Below the pieces are notes generated by a model, which was not told the origin of the DNA, ran no database searches, and was given only the letters and a program-made list of their open reading frames with translations. A stretch of 64,000 bases of DNA, from the NCBI GenBank assembly GCA_934045075.1, contig OW203747.1, positions 5,352,357 to 5,416,356 of the forward strand. Reading direction: 5' to 3'. Position 1 is the first letter of the stretch; each line of letters opens with the position of its first letter. The DNA comes from Yponomeuta sedellus (lineage: Eukaryota > Arthropoda > Insecta > Lepidoptera > Yponomeutidae). Shown piece by piece: positions 1-9,459 of this stretch. The position numbers and the translations under genes were made by a program.

Positions 1-158
1 TGTAGACGTGGAGTCCTTTGCAACCCGTTTCCTTGAAGTCTTACTTTTCCGCTTCCCCACGTCTGATGGAGCCGGGTTTCGTATTTCTTCGACATCACTA
101 TCGAACCCACTCAAAATATTTTGCGCGTAGTAGTAAGGGTCAGTCGGATCAGTCTCGC
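1..158 (-). CDS. Probable 3'-terminal coding block of unrecognised gene (partial, runs off window)
   Basis: Reading the minus strand from 158 down to 1, one frame is open throughout and looks protein-like: it begins ETDPTDPYYYAQNILSGFDS and continues into a basic stretch with KRKSK and SRKR. It follows the sequence TTTTAG, a plausible splice acceptor, at 159-160. If joined to the exon ending at 185, the split codon A+GC gives Ser and the frame is kept. The acidic/aromatic start and lysine-rich end suggest a low-complexity nuclear tail, which is inference only. I do not recognise the family. The join to 185 would need a 26-nt intron, so the exon link is uncertain. Confidence 0.5.
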
Positions 159-184
159 CTAAAATCTAAAAAAACTCGCCTCAC
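159..184 (-). other. 26-nt GT...AG segment with in-frame stop between two coding blocks
   Basis: On the minus strand this segment reads GTGAGG...TTTTAG. It separates two blocks that both look coding. Reading straight through meets TAG at 161-159 after SFFRF. Removing exactly these 26 bases keeps an open frame (YDN-S-ETDP). That is shorter than animal introns normally are, so it could be an ultra-short intron, an insertion or assembly error, or a genuine protein end with a decayed extension. Confidence 0.45.
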
Positions 185-519
185 TATTATCATACAGTGA
201 ATAAACTTGTTTAATAAATTTCTGTAATACGTCCCAGTGCGGTGTGTCCGTATCAGTCTGCAATTTTATTACCATCAACGCTTTTTTCCACCTCTCTTGA
301 ACGTTGGTACTTGCAGCATCGGTAGTGTTGTAGACCTTCAATTCTATATAGAATTCTCCTTCCGTCGTTGCTGTCCGACGAACGTGACCATTGGCGACCC
401 GCGTCACTAGACTCGACCCCAGTTGGTGCTGCTCGGGAGTCGCTTTAGCGACCTTCTCTGCGTCTCGCAAAATCCCGAAAAGATCTCCCACCGTCTTTTT
501 CTTTAAGGTGCTTGCAGAC
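185..519 (-). CDS. Internal exon of unrecognised gene
   Basis: The minus-strand exon starts after TTTTACAG (acceptor at 521-520) and gives SASTLKKKTVGDLFGILRDA followed by about 90 more residues, including the segments EGEFYIELKVYN and ERWKKALMVIKLQ. It joins the upstream exon 1531-1415 with the split codon AG+G (Arg), so the phase is consistent. The exon is mixed polar and basic, with alternating hydrophobic residues fitting a small folded domain. I see no transmembrane segment and no motif I can assign. If the 26-nt gap at 159-184 is not spliced, the protein ends at SFFRF. Confidence 0.7.
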
Positions 520-739
520 CTGTAAAAGTGAACAATATATTTTAAAACATAAGTACCTTCATAAACTTATACCTATATTCCGATTGGGTAGGCTATCTAT
601 AGGAGATACACATACATTGAACGAGTATGAAGTGGATGATAGTTTAATATGAAGGGTACATATCTACTTTTGATCTATCCCATATATGTCATTCTTAATA
701 AGCAAATATCCCAAGTGATTCTTAATAAGCATATCTTAC

Positions 740-840
740 ATGGAAAACAAAAATACTACGCGAAGCGGGTATCGAACCCACGACTAGTAAGATGCAAAGT
801 AAACAGTCGACAGCATGTTAACCTTTACGAGTACATGCCT
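740..840 (-). repeat. Possible tRNA-like remnant
   Basis: On the minus strand around 768-785 there is a B-box-like GGGTTCGATACCC. No convincing A box or cloverleaf was found, so this is more likely a decayed SINE head than a tRNA gene. Confidence 0.3.
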
Positions 841-981
841 GCAATGTAATCAACGATTCAATGACTCAGCGGTGTGCTAGAGTCAAATGACGCGACAACG
901 TAACAACGAATAATATAACGAGACTAATTCTATTCCAGTAAACTTTTCCCTGGATGTAAACATTTACCGTAACGATCAATG

Positions 982-1194
982 TTAAGCCGGGTCCGCTGCG
1001 CCATGTTACGCGTGTTACAAAAAATGTAACACGTTATTAAAACAAAAATGGGGAGTGGTATTAACACTTTACGTGTTACGTAACGTAACGTTATATAACA
1101 AGTACCTAACGTGTTATACCATGTCCCACTTTTATTATATTTAAGTGTTACGTTTTTTGTAACACGCGTAACATGGTGCAGCGGCCCGGCTTTA
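982..1194. mobile_element. MITE with ~50-bp terminal inverted repeats
   Basis: The left end (AAGCCGGGTCCGCTGCGCCA and on to about 1031) is repeated inverted at about 1145-1193, with a few mismatches. The middle is rich in GTAACAC/GTTACG words. It lies in the intron between the exons at 1415 and 519. There is no ORF. The flanking TTA/TAA bases hint at a 3-bp target duplication but are not decisive. Confidence 0.8.
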
Positions 1195-1414
1195 GGCTAT
1201 AGAAAATAAGGTTTAAGGGTCAAACCTATGGTTTGAATTATTAAGACGAATAAACAACTTTTAGTTATGAAACAAACAAATAAACAGTTGTTATCTCTTT
1301 CAATGTTCCAAGATTTTCATCAACAGCTTGATTACATCGAGGGAATCGTCATTTGAAACGATGTGTAAAGTGTACAATCATTTATAATAAACTATAGATG
1401 TATTGTATTCTTAC

Positions 1415-1531
1415 CTAACTGTCTCCTCAACGTAGCTCGATGCTTTGCGTTTGGAGCTGGTTGGAGTCTTTTGCTTCTTACTCGACTGCACAGCAATAGG
1501 TACACCAGAGAATTCAAACTCGGAGTCAGAC
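1415..1531 (-). CDS. Exon of unrecognised gene (Lys/Ser-rich)
   Basis: This minus-strand exon lies between TTTCAG (acceptor at 1533-1532) and GTAAGA (donor starting at 1414). It encodes SDSEFEFSGVPIAVQSSKKQ then KTPTSSKRKASSYVEETV. It is 117 nt with split codons at both ends, in phase with the exon 519-185. The acidic start followed by KKQK...SKRK resembles a nuclear localisation region; that reading is inference. The upstream exon was not found. The start exon at 63850 ends in a different phase, so it cannot join directly. Confidence 0.7.
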
Positions 1532-1534
1532 CTG

Positions 1535-3360
1535 AAATAATAATAACATAGTTTTATACCAGTCTTATACATTTAACCTAAACGATTTATACACCGTATT
1601 GTAATTACTATACTAGATAAATGTAGTGACTGGAACATATTTTTTAGACATAGTTCGGGACATAGTTTTCATATAGGGACTAATACGGTTTAGTCAGTGG
1701 AACACGTAAAAAAAAAAAAAAATTAGGATGTAAATAAATATACTTACTAACATTTTGATACCGATGGAGTGACTGGTAGCGAGGAAGTCGTAGATAATTA
1801 CACCACACGGAGACTGTACTGAACAGCGTTATCACGTTATCGGAAGTGATGAGAATTTTAGATAAATCAGGGTGTTATAGGTTTATATCCTAAATGTGTA
1901 TGTTGTTTTTTTATTACAAGTACTGTAATGAAGTAAATGCGAAAATCGCCTTTATTTATAGGTGTATGAATATAGGTGATTGTTGATAAAAGTAATACAT
2001 ATTACTTTTTAGTATCGAACACCCAAAATTTTTGCTTTGCCTTCAAAAGTAGGTACTTAACCAAATCATCTTGACCGGTAGCAAGGTCAAGCCTATATGT
2101 TATTCTCATAATGTCAGCACTATTTAATAGCTCAAGTTAATGTGGCTGGTTGCCATTGCAACATAATGTGACCAATATATCGATTATTGTAGGTAAGATG
2201 TTTCGCAATCAGAAGCTTGCAACGGATCCAATAACGTTAACGTAGCAAATTCGTAGGTTTCATACCTAGGTAGGAGTAAATAGTCCTAGATACACATGTT
2301 GCAATTTACTTTAGATTTTCTTGATCTTAATCAGATAATGTTCGAATTGGGTGAATATTTCACTATAGCAGAAGAAAATAAACTGTTATTTCCAGTTACC
2401 AGAAATCGGATGATGAGCTAAATAGGAAATTATAATTAATTCCTCTAGCTTATCCATAGAAAACATCGTATGATATCGATGAAATTACTATATAAATGTA
2501 TTTCAGGATAAATAATACTTATCTAGGTATTCTTTATAAAGCATTTGGTAGACTCCACAATATTATGTGAAAGTCAAACATTAGGTATTAATGATACCTA
2601 CAGCTAAATATTTTGATGCAACGAGTTTTTTCCGTGTGGATCTTAGACTAGAGTATAGCTAGTATAGTCAACCTTTGGTTATCTCTTATGTAGGTGATAC
2701 ATTAAAATATTATGACCTCTCTAAATTCTTTATTTATGGGTTATGTAAAATTTACTGTATTTATTTTACTGTATGTTACAGATAAATTTAGATAGAAAAT
2801 GAACGAGAACTGATGTTAGAAAACTGTTGAAAAAATATAAAACTATCTGCATAGGTTCAGTTACGTATAATGGGATGAGAATAATATCTTCAAGTTTCAA
2901 TTAAAAAAAGACAAAATGCTGTCGGTCGTATTTACAAAATCATGATTTCTTAAAATACTTTAACATCAAGTCTTAAAAAAATAATAACATGGAAAATGCT
3001 TTATTACCGGAATACCCTTAAGGAATGTTCAAAGGAACCAACTTTTATAAATAAAACTGTACTTTTTGACAACATATTTTTTCTTACACCGTGTATACTT
3101 CGTATCAAATTTATAACTCCTGCGTCAACAGCTAAAGGTTGACAATCCCTGCCAGCCACCTATCATATTCGCATTCGCGTTAACTAAAGTGACACGTTAG
3201 TAGGAAATAGATTTCCATTAATGAAAGTATACTTTTATGTGTCAGTGATATTATCATTAATTCACGATTTTACTTAAGTATACCCAAGGATTCAAGTAAC
3301 TGTAGAAGTACATTTTTCCTACTGTGCAATGTTTTGTGTTTTCCGTAGTGAACGATAAAC
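1535..3360. other. Non-coding AT-rich DNA, no feature recognised
   Basis: No convincing exon, tRNA-like block or known repeat was seen. There is only a poly(A) run at about 1709-1722. It may be intron of the minus-strand gene that ends at 1-1531. Confidence 0.5.
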
Positions 3361-3930
3361 AGGAGACTTCAATCTGATCACTAACATTTTTGTGGGAAAA
3401 GTAAGGTATTCTTTGTGCCGACCATAAAATATGCCTAAAATACAAGTATTTCCTGGTTCTGCCAATCACCCAGTATTTGTGTCACATGAAAAGGATCACA
3501 AAATTTTGTTGTGTTGGAATCACCTTTTTTACAATGGGAGACGTCAATCTGACCATAAAATACAGTTAAGACGAAAATGTTTTGTGTCACTGTTGCGCAA
3601 GAAGGTTCATCACATGAAGTCAATCTGATCACAAAGTAATTTGTGGTGCTGAATCTTTCTAACAGTGGGAGCCGTCAATCTGACCACAAAATATGATTAA
3701 GTTGAAATTGTACTTTTATGTTATTGTATGAAGGGCCATCACGGGAAGTCAATCTGATAACAAAATTTGTGGTGTTGTACCTTGTTCATGTGGGAGACGT
3801 CAATCTGACTACAAAACAAACTGGGTTGAAAAAGCAAAGTTTTGTGTCACTGTTATGAAAAGTAGACACCAGTGGTGTTAAACTCATTCAGTGGGAGAAG
3901 CCAATCTGGTCACAAAACTATGACTGGGTA
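3360..3930. repeat. Degenerate tandem array around the motif GTCAATCTGACCACAAAAT
   Basis: The motif GTCAATCTGA (or one-base variants) occurs at about 3368, 3543, 3619, 3674, 3748, 3799 and 3900. Two alternating classes (preceded by GGGAGAC or by CACATGAA) each recur about every 125-131 bases. The material between them (TTTTGTGTCACTGTT, GTGGTGTTG) also recurs. ORFs here on both strands are by-products of the repeat. Confidence 0.7.
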
Positions 3931-4249
3931 AATACAAGTATCACTTGGAATATTTCATGTCATTGTCTTAATGAGGAAACCTAACCGATACCGCAAATAA
4001 TGTGTGCTGTTTTATCTAGTATATTACGAAACTGCACAAAACATAGCTAGTGGGTAAATACAATTCAGTTGAGCTTGGGGATCCTTTATTTAATTCAACT
4101 CAGTGACTATGCGGACCTATCTCCACCAAGATGATGGTGAGTTGCATTCACTCAAGCTTCCTAGTGTCATTCGTTTTCATTGATGGAATTTATCATAAAC
4201 TGTGTAGGTTGCTCGTAAAATTATTGAAACTATAAATTAGAATCACTCG

Positions 4250-4369
4250 ATGTTATTGGGTATTCTGGAATAGCTGTAATGAGTTTGAGAGAGCGACAAG
4301 CCGCGCCAACCGGCGCGGTGCGTCGTGAGCTCAAACGAATGGAAGCTGGTCCAGAATGCCCAATAACAT
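4250..4369. mobile_element. 120-bp near-palindrome (hairpin element)
   Basis: The ends ATGTTATTGGGTATTCTGGA (4250-4269) and its near-complement at 4350-4369 enclose a second inverted pair (GTTTGAGAGAGCGAC / GTCGTGAGCTCAAAC) and a GC-rich core, CCGCGCCAACCGGCGCGG, at 4301-4318. It can fold as one long hairpin. Either a MITE or a structured site; no coding. Confidence 0.6.
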
Positions 4370-4379
4370 CCTACTGATA

Positions 4380-4850
4380 GGACCGTTTTACGTTTCATTA
4401 TAAAGCAGTGCCAGAGACTCTAAAGCAGTGCCAGCGTTCGTTCGTCGCGAGACCAGTCCTTAGATTATTTGACGCGGATATGTCCTTTAGTGCTATATTA
4501 ATAGAGCCTAGAACGTAATGAGATCATTGCGACGTCGTCGTCGGCTCCTTGCTCGTTCCGTTCGTTTTGGTCTGTGATACAATAAAGTAATCTTTATGTC
4601 TATGAGTATACAGTCGAATATCGTGTAAAACAACTTATTTTTTCCGATGTTTCGTGATTTCGTCTCGTTCGCACTCGTTTGACCGTCCTCTGCGACTTGC
4701 TCGTTCGCATACAATGAAACCAGTTGCGAACGAAGACCGTTTCGAGGACCTGTTTTCGTTCCAGAAAAAACGGTTGCGTTTCGTCGTCGAAATATCGGAC
4801 AACGACCCACTCCTAGATTAGACCCCTTTAATATACTTTACAAATAATAA
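4380..4850. other. Non-coding region with TCGTTCG/CGTCGTCG-rich tract
   Basis: A short direct repeat TAAAGCAGTGCCAG occurs twice at about 4403-4433. A 100-residue minus-strand ORF (4810-4508) is Arg-rich and follows from CG-rich simple words. No family or splice context was recognised. Confidence 0.35.
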
Positions 4851-4854
4851 GAAC

Positions 4855-4985
4855 TGGAACGACTTCAGGTGTTGTTTTATTTGTAGATTAGTAGTATAAT
4901 AAAACAGAAAAACTAGATAAAAACGGATAGCAGGTAAAATAGTCAGATCTGGTCGAAGGGTAAAGTAGTATTATCCAGCTAAGTG
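4855..4985 (-). repeat. Fragment of the 94-bp-unit repeat family
   Basis: Minus-strand match to the element at 29.3 kb: the complement of GACCAGATCTGACTATTTTACC, the TCCAGTTTTTCTGTTTTATTA block and the AACACCTGAAGTCGTTCC end are all present. Confidence 0.65.
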
Positions 4986-5094
4986 ACAGGAAGGAAATTT
5001 TACCAAACAAAGACCTTGCTTTGAACACGAATTCAACTAATATAGTTTGCAAATAAGTTCAAACAACACGCTTTTTCAAGTTTCACTCAGTGTC

Positions 5095-5180
5095 TAAAAT
5101 ACTCAGCAATTTTACTACGCCGTAGTTATCGTAGTAACTGCTACGCTCGTAGCGCGCTACGCTGCTGCTACGGGACTAGA
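5095..5180. repeat. CTACG/CGTAG-rich palindromic patch
   Basis: Many interleaved CTACG and CGTAG words (CGTAGTTATCGTAGTAACTG, CTCGTAGCGCGCTACG) could form several alternative hairpins. No partner end or coding was found; this may be one terminus of a decayed transposon. Confidence 0.4.
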
Positions 5181-5479
5181 GGTTACAGTTTTCTTTGTTA
5201 TTTTAACAATCATAACGTATATCATTTATGTTCTCATGGATTGGGACGAACCTGTCTAAGGCTTCTTGATTCTGCTGCAACTGTCCTACTCACTATGCTA
5301 GCGCTAGAAAAAGATAAAAAAGAATTCTCCAGATATTGCTGCAGAGACCAGTCGCGACTTCTTGTGTCGGAGGCTAAGACCCACTTCAGGTTGTTAAGCC
5401 GGCGAAGTAAATAAGTTAATGACTCTTAATGCTCGATGCGCTTATTTGAATCGCAGTTTCATGATAATATAGATATAAT

Positions 5480-5775
5480 TACTACTAGTTGTGCCCCGTG
5501 GTGTTACTCGCAGTTTATCGATTTTCCCATGGTAATTAGATATTTTCCTGCAGTAAAACGTAGCCTAATAAGATTAACTTTTAAACTCAAGGTGTCAGCT
5601 AACTCCATACTAAATGTTATTATAATCGATCCAGCCGTTTAGACGTGAAGAATTAACAAACATACACACTAATGTATTTTCTAAGGTTAACACGAGCACT
5701 AGACATAATAAAAACTGTTTTTAAACATACACACTCACAAACTTTCGCCTTCGTGTTATTATGAGTGTGATGTGA
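5480..5775 (-). mobile_element. Helitron-like non-autonomous fragment with a nested insert
   Basis: It shares TTATCGATTTTCCCATGG, GCAGTAAAACGTAGCC, GCTAACTCCATAC, ACGTGAAGA and CACACTCACAAACTTTCGCC with copies at 43.1 and 57.5 kb. A piece of the TAAGGTTAACACGAGCACTA element (about 5671-5723) is inserted and flanked on both sides by AACATACACACT. Confidence 0.6.
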
Positions 5776-5934
5776 TACATTTACATTTAACGGGTGCGAT
5801 AACGATTGTTGTAGACTGTAAATAATCGCGACAACATCCATAAAATATGTAACTTTTTATGGACCTAATGAGTAATTAAAAAACGGCATTAGCATAACTG
5901 AAATGAAACAAAATCCATTTTATTTTAACGCCAA

Positions 5935-6080
5935 GAATTTCCATTCTGTCTGCTGAATGCCTATTATTATGTACTATAACTATTTATTATGTACTATATA
6001 AAATGTAAGCCGCTGCCTTCGTGCCGTATTATAGTGGAAAAAAGGCAGCGAGAAAAAAACTCTACTCTGACCATCTTTTC
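5935..6080 (-). repeat. Fragment of the 10.5/45.7-kb dispersed repeat family
   Basis: Reverse-complement match to the 3' part of 10499-10880: the interval with GTAAGCCGCTGCCTTCG and AACTCTACTCTGACCATCTT is shared. It contains an extra duplicated TTATTATGTACTATA. Confidence 0.65.
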
Positions 6081-6583
6081 TCAAGACATAATTATTAAAT
6101 CTATTACATAAATGTCACCTATAAGTCTGATAGAATTTCATGGTTGCCCTTAAAAACTTTAATTAACTATAGCAATAACTAAGTATGGGAGCCCAAGAAG
6201 AAAGAAAAGCTTTATGAAAAGTTTTACGTCAGACACGAGAAATAGATATTCCTTGTCAGTTCAGTTGATACGCTCGTATTAAATATTTGCTTCTCTACAC
6301 AATTGACTGTGAAGATCTGTTTTCGTTTATCTTACCCCTTCTACCTTTCTAGCTAGTGAATTCTGTAACTATTCATCCATCACACGTCCGCCAGCCTAAT
6401 AAGTATTAGCAAAGAATAACAGGGGAAATAATAAATCTATTAAACATCTAACTCTACGGTTCGACTCTATTTTTCTCTGTATTTCTCAATATAACATATC
6501 GTACAAGATAAATATCGCTCATAGCCCAAGTGGCTAGTGTTTTTTTGTGAACAAAATTACATCGCCGTAAAGCAATTACCGCT

Positions 6584-6938
6584 TTGAAGCGCTCGTAGCC
6601 TAGTCGAACCGAGTAATTGGAATCAATCACTTGGTTAAGCAACAACAGGCGCGGTCGTCAGGTACGGGATGGGTGAGCGTCCCGTGACTACCGCTAGTGG
6701 CATTTTTTCGAGCTCCGCAAGGTACGTTAGGCCGTTGGGGCCGGGTTTCATATAATCGCAGTCGTTAAATCATTTCAGAGGCCTTATGGGCGGCTCGATA
6801 ACTTCTAACAGTAAGGCCCGCCACGGTCTTACAATCCTCCACCAACTCGGACTTGGGCCCCGTGGTAGACTATGGCCTAAACTTCCTGCAATGCAGGAAG
6901 AGACCCGTGCCCCAGCAGTGGGGACATACAGGGTTGCA
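6584..6938 (+). mobile_element. 5S-rRNA-derived SINE (subfamily 1), nearly full length
   Basis: It starts GAAGCGCTCGTAGCCTAG, has the 5S-like GTTAAGCAACAACAGGCGCG and GGATGGGTGAGCGTCC, then the shared body, and ends GGGGACATACAGGGTTG. ORFs on both strands within it are incidental. Confidence 0.85.
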
Positions 6939-7084
6939 ATAGAAATTAATAAATTACATCCACACAACACTAATCACATGTACTGATCCCTAACTAGGAT
7001 ACCTACCCTTGTTATGGTAACCAGGCAAGGACTAAAGGGGGAATTGAATGTAGACTAAAAAGGGGAAAGAATTAAAGCCATCTT

Positions 7085-7130
7085 CCGGGAAAGAATTAAG
7101 ATAAGATAAGAATATTCTTTAACGTACCTC
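7085..7130 (-). repeat. LINE 3'-tail fragment with GATAA repeats
   Basis: AAGATAAGATAAGAATATTCTTTA matches the ends of copies at 21.3, 39.2 and 56.8 kb. Only the tail is present. Confidence 0.5.
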
Positions 7131-7184
7131 GAATACTATTATATATTAGTAAGTAACTTTTATTAGTTCTCTTTTATATAGAAT

Positions 7185-7255
7185 TGATAAAACTTACTTA
7201 TTTACTTACTTAGTACTTAGGTACTTACTAATAAGTAAGTACGTACTTACTTCCA
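7185..7255. repeat. TACT/AGTA-rich simple repeat
   Basis: Runs of ACTTACTTA interleaved with TAAGTAAGTACGTACTTA make a weakly palindromic simple-sequence patch. Confidence 0.5.
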
Positions 7256-7504
7256 AATACTGTATGAATAGAATTTAGAATGAATAATACAATTTTGTGT
7301 TGGATTTTATTTTCTAAAACTATGATAACTAGATTAAATTTGTCTAATCACAATTTTTTTATAACCTTAAATCTGATTAGTCTAATCCCCAACGTATGAG
7401 TAGCGCGGGCCATAAACAAATACTAAAACTACGTATGACATCCGCTGTATGACGCGTCTGTCACTTCTCTTTGATGTCATAACTACTTACATAACATAAC
7501 GTAA

Positions 7505-7826
7505 CGTAATATAATATAATATAATATAATATAATATAATATAATATAATATAATATAATATAATATAATATAATATAATATAATATAATATAATATAAT
7601 ATAATATAATATAATATAATATAATATAATATAATATAATATAATATAATATAATATAATATAATATAATATAATATAATATAATATAATATAATATAAT
7701 ATAATATAATATAATATAATATAATATAATATAATATAATATAATATAATATAATATAATATAATATAATATAATATAATATAATATAATATAATATAAT
7801 ATAATATAATATAATATAATATAACA
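7505..7826. repeat. (ATAAT)n microsatellite, ~320 bp
   Basis: About 64 uninterrupted pentamers ATAAT, flanked on the left by variant units (ATAACATAACGTAACGTA). Long open frames of repeated YYIIL on the minus strand are an artefact. It abuts the LINE-tail fragment at 7828 and probably grew from that element's simple-repeat tail. Confidence 0.95.
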
Positions 7827-7827
7827 T

Positions 7828-7935
7828 AACCTCACACCTGTATCCCAGAGGAGTAGACAATGACCAGGGAGTGCCACTTGCCACGATCCTGACAGATCAC
7901 CTTCGCTTCATCAACGTCCATTTGTCGTTGCATGC
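7828..7935 (-). repeat. LINE 3'-end fragment (CREYSGIQA-type tail)
   Basis: Minus-strand copy of the element whose coding end is at 8412-8663: CCTCACACCTGTATCCCAGA, TGCCACTTGCCACGATCCTG and ACCTTCGCTTCATCAACGT are shared. Confidence 0.75.
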
Positions 7936-8329
7936 ACGCACTACTTCTAACTTCTTCTACTGTTTAAAATACAAAAATTGCAACTTTCTCTAATAATGAA
8001 GTTTGCAACAAAATTATAAAGTTCCAAGCGCCGTCGACTCCACTCCATCTGTGTACGTCAAAGCAAACAAGAAATTAAAATGGTTGTTTTCTTTGAGGAT
8101 TAACTTATTAAATTAACTTGCGCTTGGTTTCTTTAACTAACAGTTTCTTTGCTTATTCTTGACTTTTAATGAGTATTCGCAAAAAGTTAGGAAGGAAACT
8201 TTAATGAAAAGAAAATTCAGACGCACGTTTAGATGAAATCAGTCGTGCAGCTACTCGCATCATCTGTTTGTGCATATGATCGGGCTCGAGAAGCGCTCGT
8301 GGCCTAGTGAAACCGAGTGATTGGAATCA

Positions 8330-8803
8330 GTATTTCTTAATGATTCGCGATACTCATACATACATACATGTTATATATTAAGTTGTAAGTTGGATTGGAC
8401 ATGAAGAGAGGATGAAGGAAGAAAGATTGGCGAAACAAATATATATTGCGAATGTGAGTGGAAGGGCTGGTAAGAGACGTCCCAGGCGGACCTACATCGA
8501 CCAAGTAGGGGATGTATTAGCAAAGAGAAAGATAAAAAGTACCCGGAACCGACGTGCGTGCATGCAACGACTTATGAACGTTGATGAAGCGAAGGTGGTC
8601 TGTCAGGATCGTGGCAAGTGGCAGTCCCTGGTCTCTGCCTACCCCTCTGGGATACAGGCGTGAGGTTATGTATGGTTGTTATATATTAAACAGGTCAAAT
8701 CGCGATTATTTATTCGGTGAAACGTAACGTCTACCCGAGACCGCGGCAACTATAACGCTGCCGAAACGTCGGGAAATAAGGTAATTACGTTTTACCTAAT
8801 AAA
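8330..8803. mobile_element. Insert in SINE: composite of a TCGCGATTATT element and a LINE tail
   Basis: The left end TTCTTAATGATTCGCGATACTC and right part (AATCGCGATTATTTATTCGG, TTACGTTTTACCTAATAAA) match the elements at 42.5, 54.15 and 56.8 kb. Between them, after CATACATACATACATG, sits a LINE 3' end. Confidence 0.6.
8400..8663 (+). pseudogene. C-terminal end of a non-LTR retrotransposon ORF
   Basis: The open frame 8412-8663 encodes KEERLAKQIYIANVSGRAGK ... GRPRR-like RRPRRTYIDQVGDVL ... NRRACMQRLMNVDEAKVVCQ and ends WQSLVSAYPSGIQA. The order (basic region, then R-ACM-RLM-V-EA and a Trp near the end) is typical of the end of insect LINE polyproteins after the reverse transcriptase. No RT or endonuclease motifs are present: this is a 5'-truncated copy of about 85 residues. 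It sits within the insert 8330-8803. The same tail recurs at 7.8, 23.8, 52.6 and 60.1 kb. The clade is uncertain (RTE/CR1-like). Confidence 0.6.
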
Positions 8804-9277
8804 TGATTGGAATCAATCACTCGGGTTAAGCAACAACGGGCGCGGTCAGGTACTGGAAGCGTGACCGTCCCGTGACTACCGCCAGTGGCATTTATTACCA
8901 GCGCTTCCGCGCTTTGCAAGGCTCGTTAAGCTGTTGATGCCGGCTGTCGTGTAATGCCAGTCGTTAAGCCATGTCAGAGGCCTTATGGATGGCTTGATAA
9001 CTTCTGACAGTAAGGCCCGCCACTGTCTTACAATCCTCCACCAACCCGGGCTTGGTCCCCGTGGTGGAGTATGGCCTAACCTTCCTGCGATACAGGAAGC
9101 GATACCCGTGCCTCAGCAGTGGGGACGTATAACGGGTTGATATCGAAGTGCTGCAAAATTTCCATTAGTAATTGGCATGAATGTTGCAGTCATATTAATT
9201 TAAGCTTATATGTACGTACAACCAGAATGATGACTGTATTTCTCTTCAAACTTCTCTTAAAATTTGATAAAGTATGT

Positions 9278-9458
9278 TAGCTTTTAGAATATACCTCGGC
9301 TACTATCGGATAGAATCGGATATATTCGTGTTATAGAAATATCGGAACTAATATGACACTTAATTTTGAAATCAGAACTCGATCATCAGTACGTAAAGCG
9401 ACGAAAATTAGCGAAAACCTAAGCCTACTCTAGAACCCGAGGTATATTCTAAAAGCTA
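9278..9458. mobile_element. MITE, 181 bp, TA-flanked
   Basis: TAGCTTTTAGAATATACCTC at 9278 is matched inverted by GAGGTATATTCTAAAAGCTA ending at 9458. TA at both ends fits a Tc1/mariner-type target. A rearranged relative is at 27.0 kb. Confidence 0.8.
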
Positions 9459-9459
9459 T

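Larger units (their letters stand above)
8290..9146 (+). mobile_element. 5S-derived SINE split by a 474-bp insertion
   Basis: The SINE head is at 8290-8329 and the remainder resumes at 8804, running to GGGTTGATATCG at 9146. The 12 bases TGATTGGAATCA occur at 8318-8329 and again at 8804-8815, a perfect target duplication bracketing the insert 8330-8803. Confidence 0.85.

Noticed and set aside
4508..4810. 100-codon Arg-rich ORF on the minus strand
   Set aside because: No splice context, homologue or domain. Composition follows CGT/CGA-rich simple words.
5436..5642. 68-codon ORF
   Set aside because: It lies within a Helitron-like non-coding element.
7461..7884. Two ~135-codon minus-strand ORFs of repeated YYIIL
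   Set aside because: They are translations of the ATAAT microsatellite in two frames.
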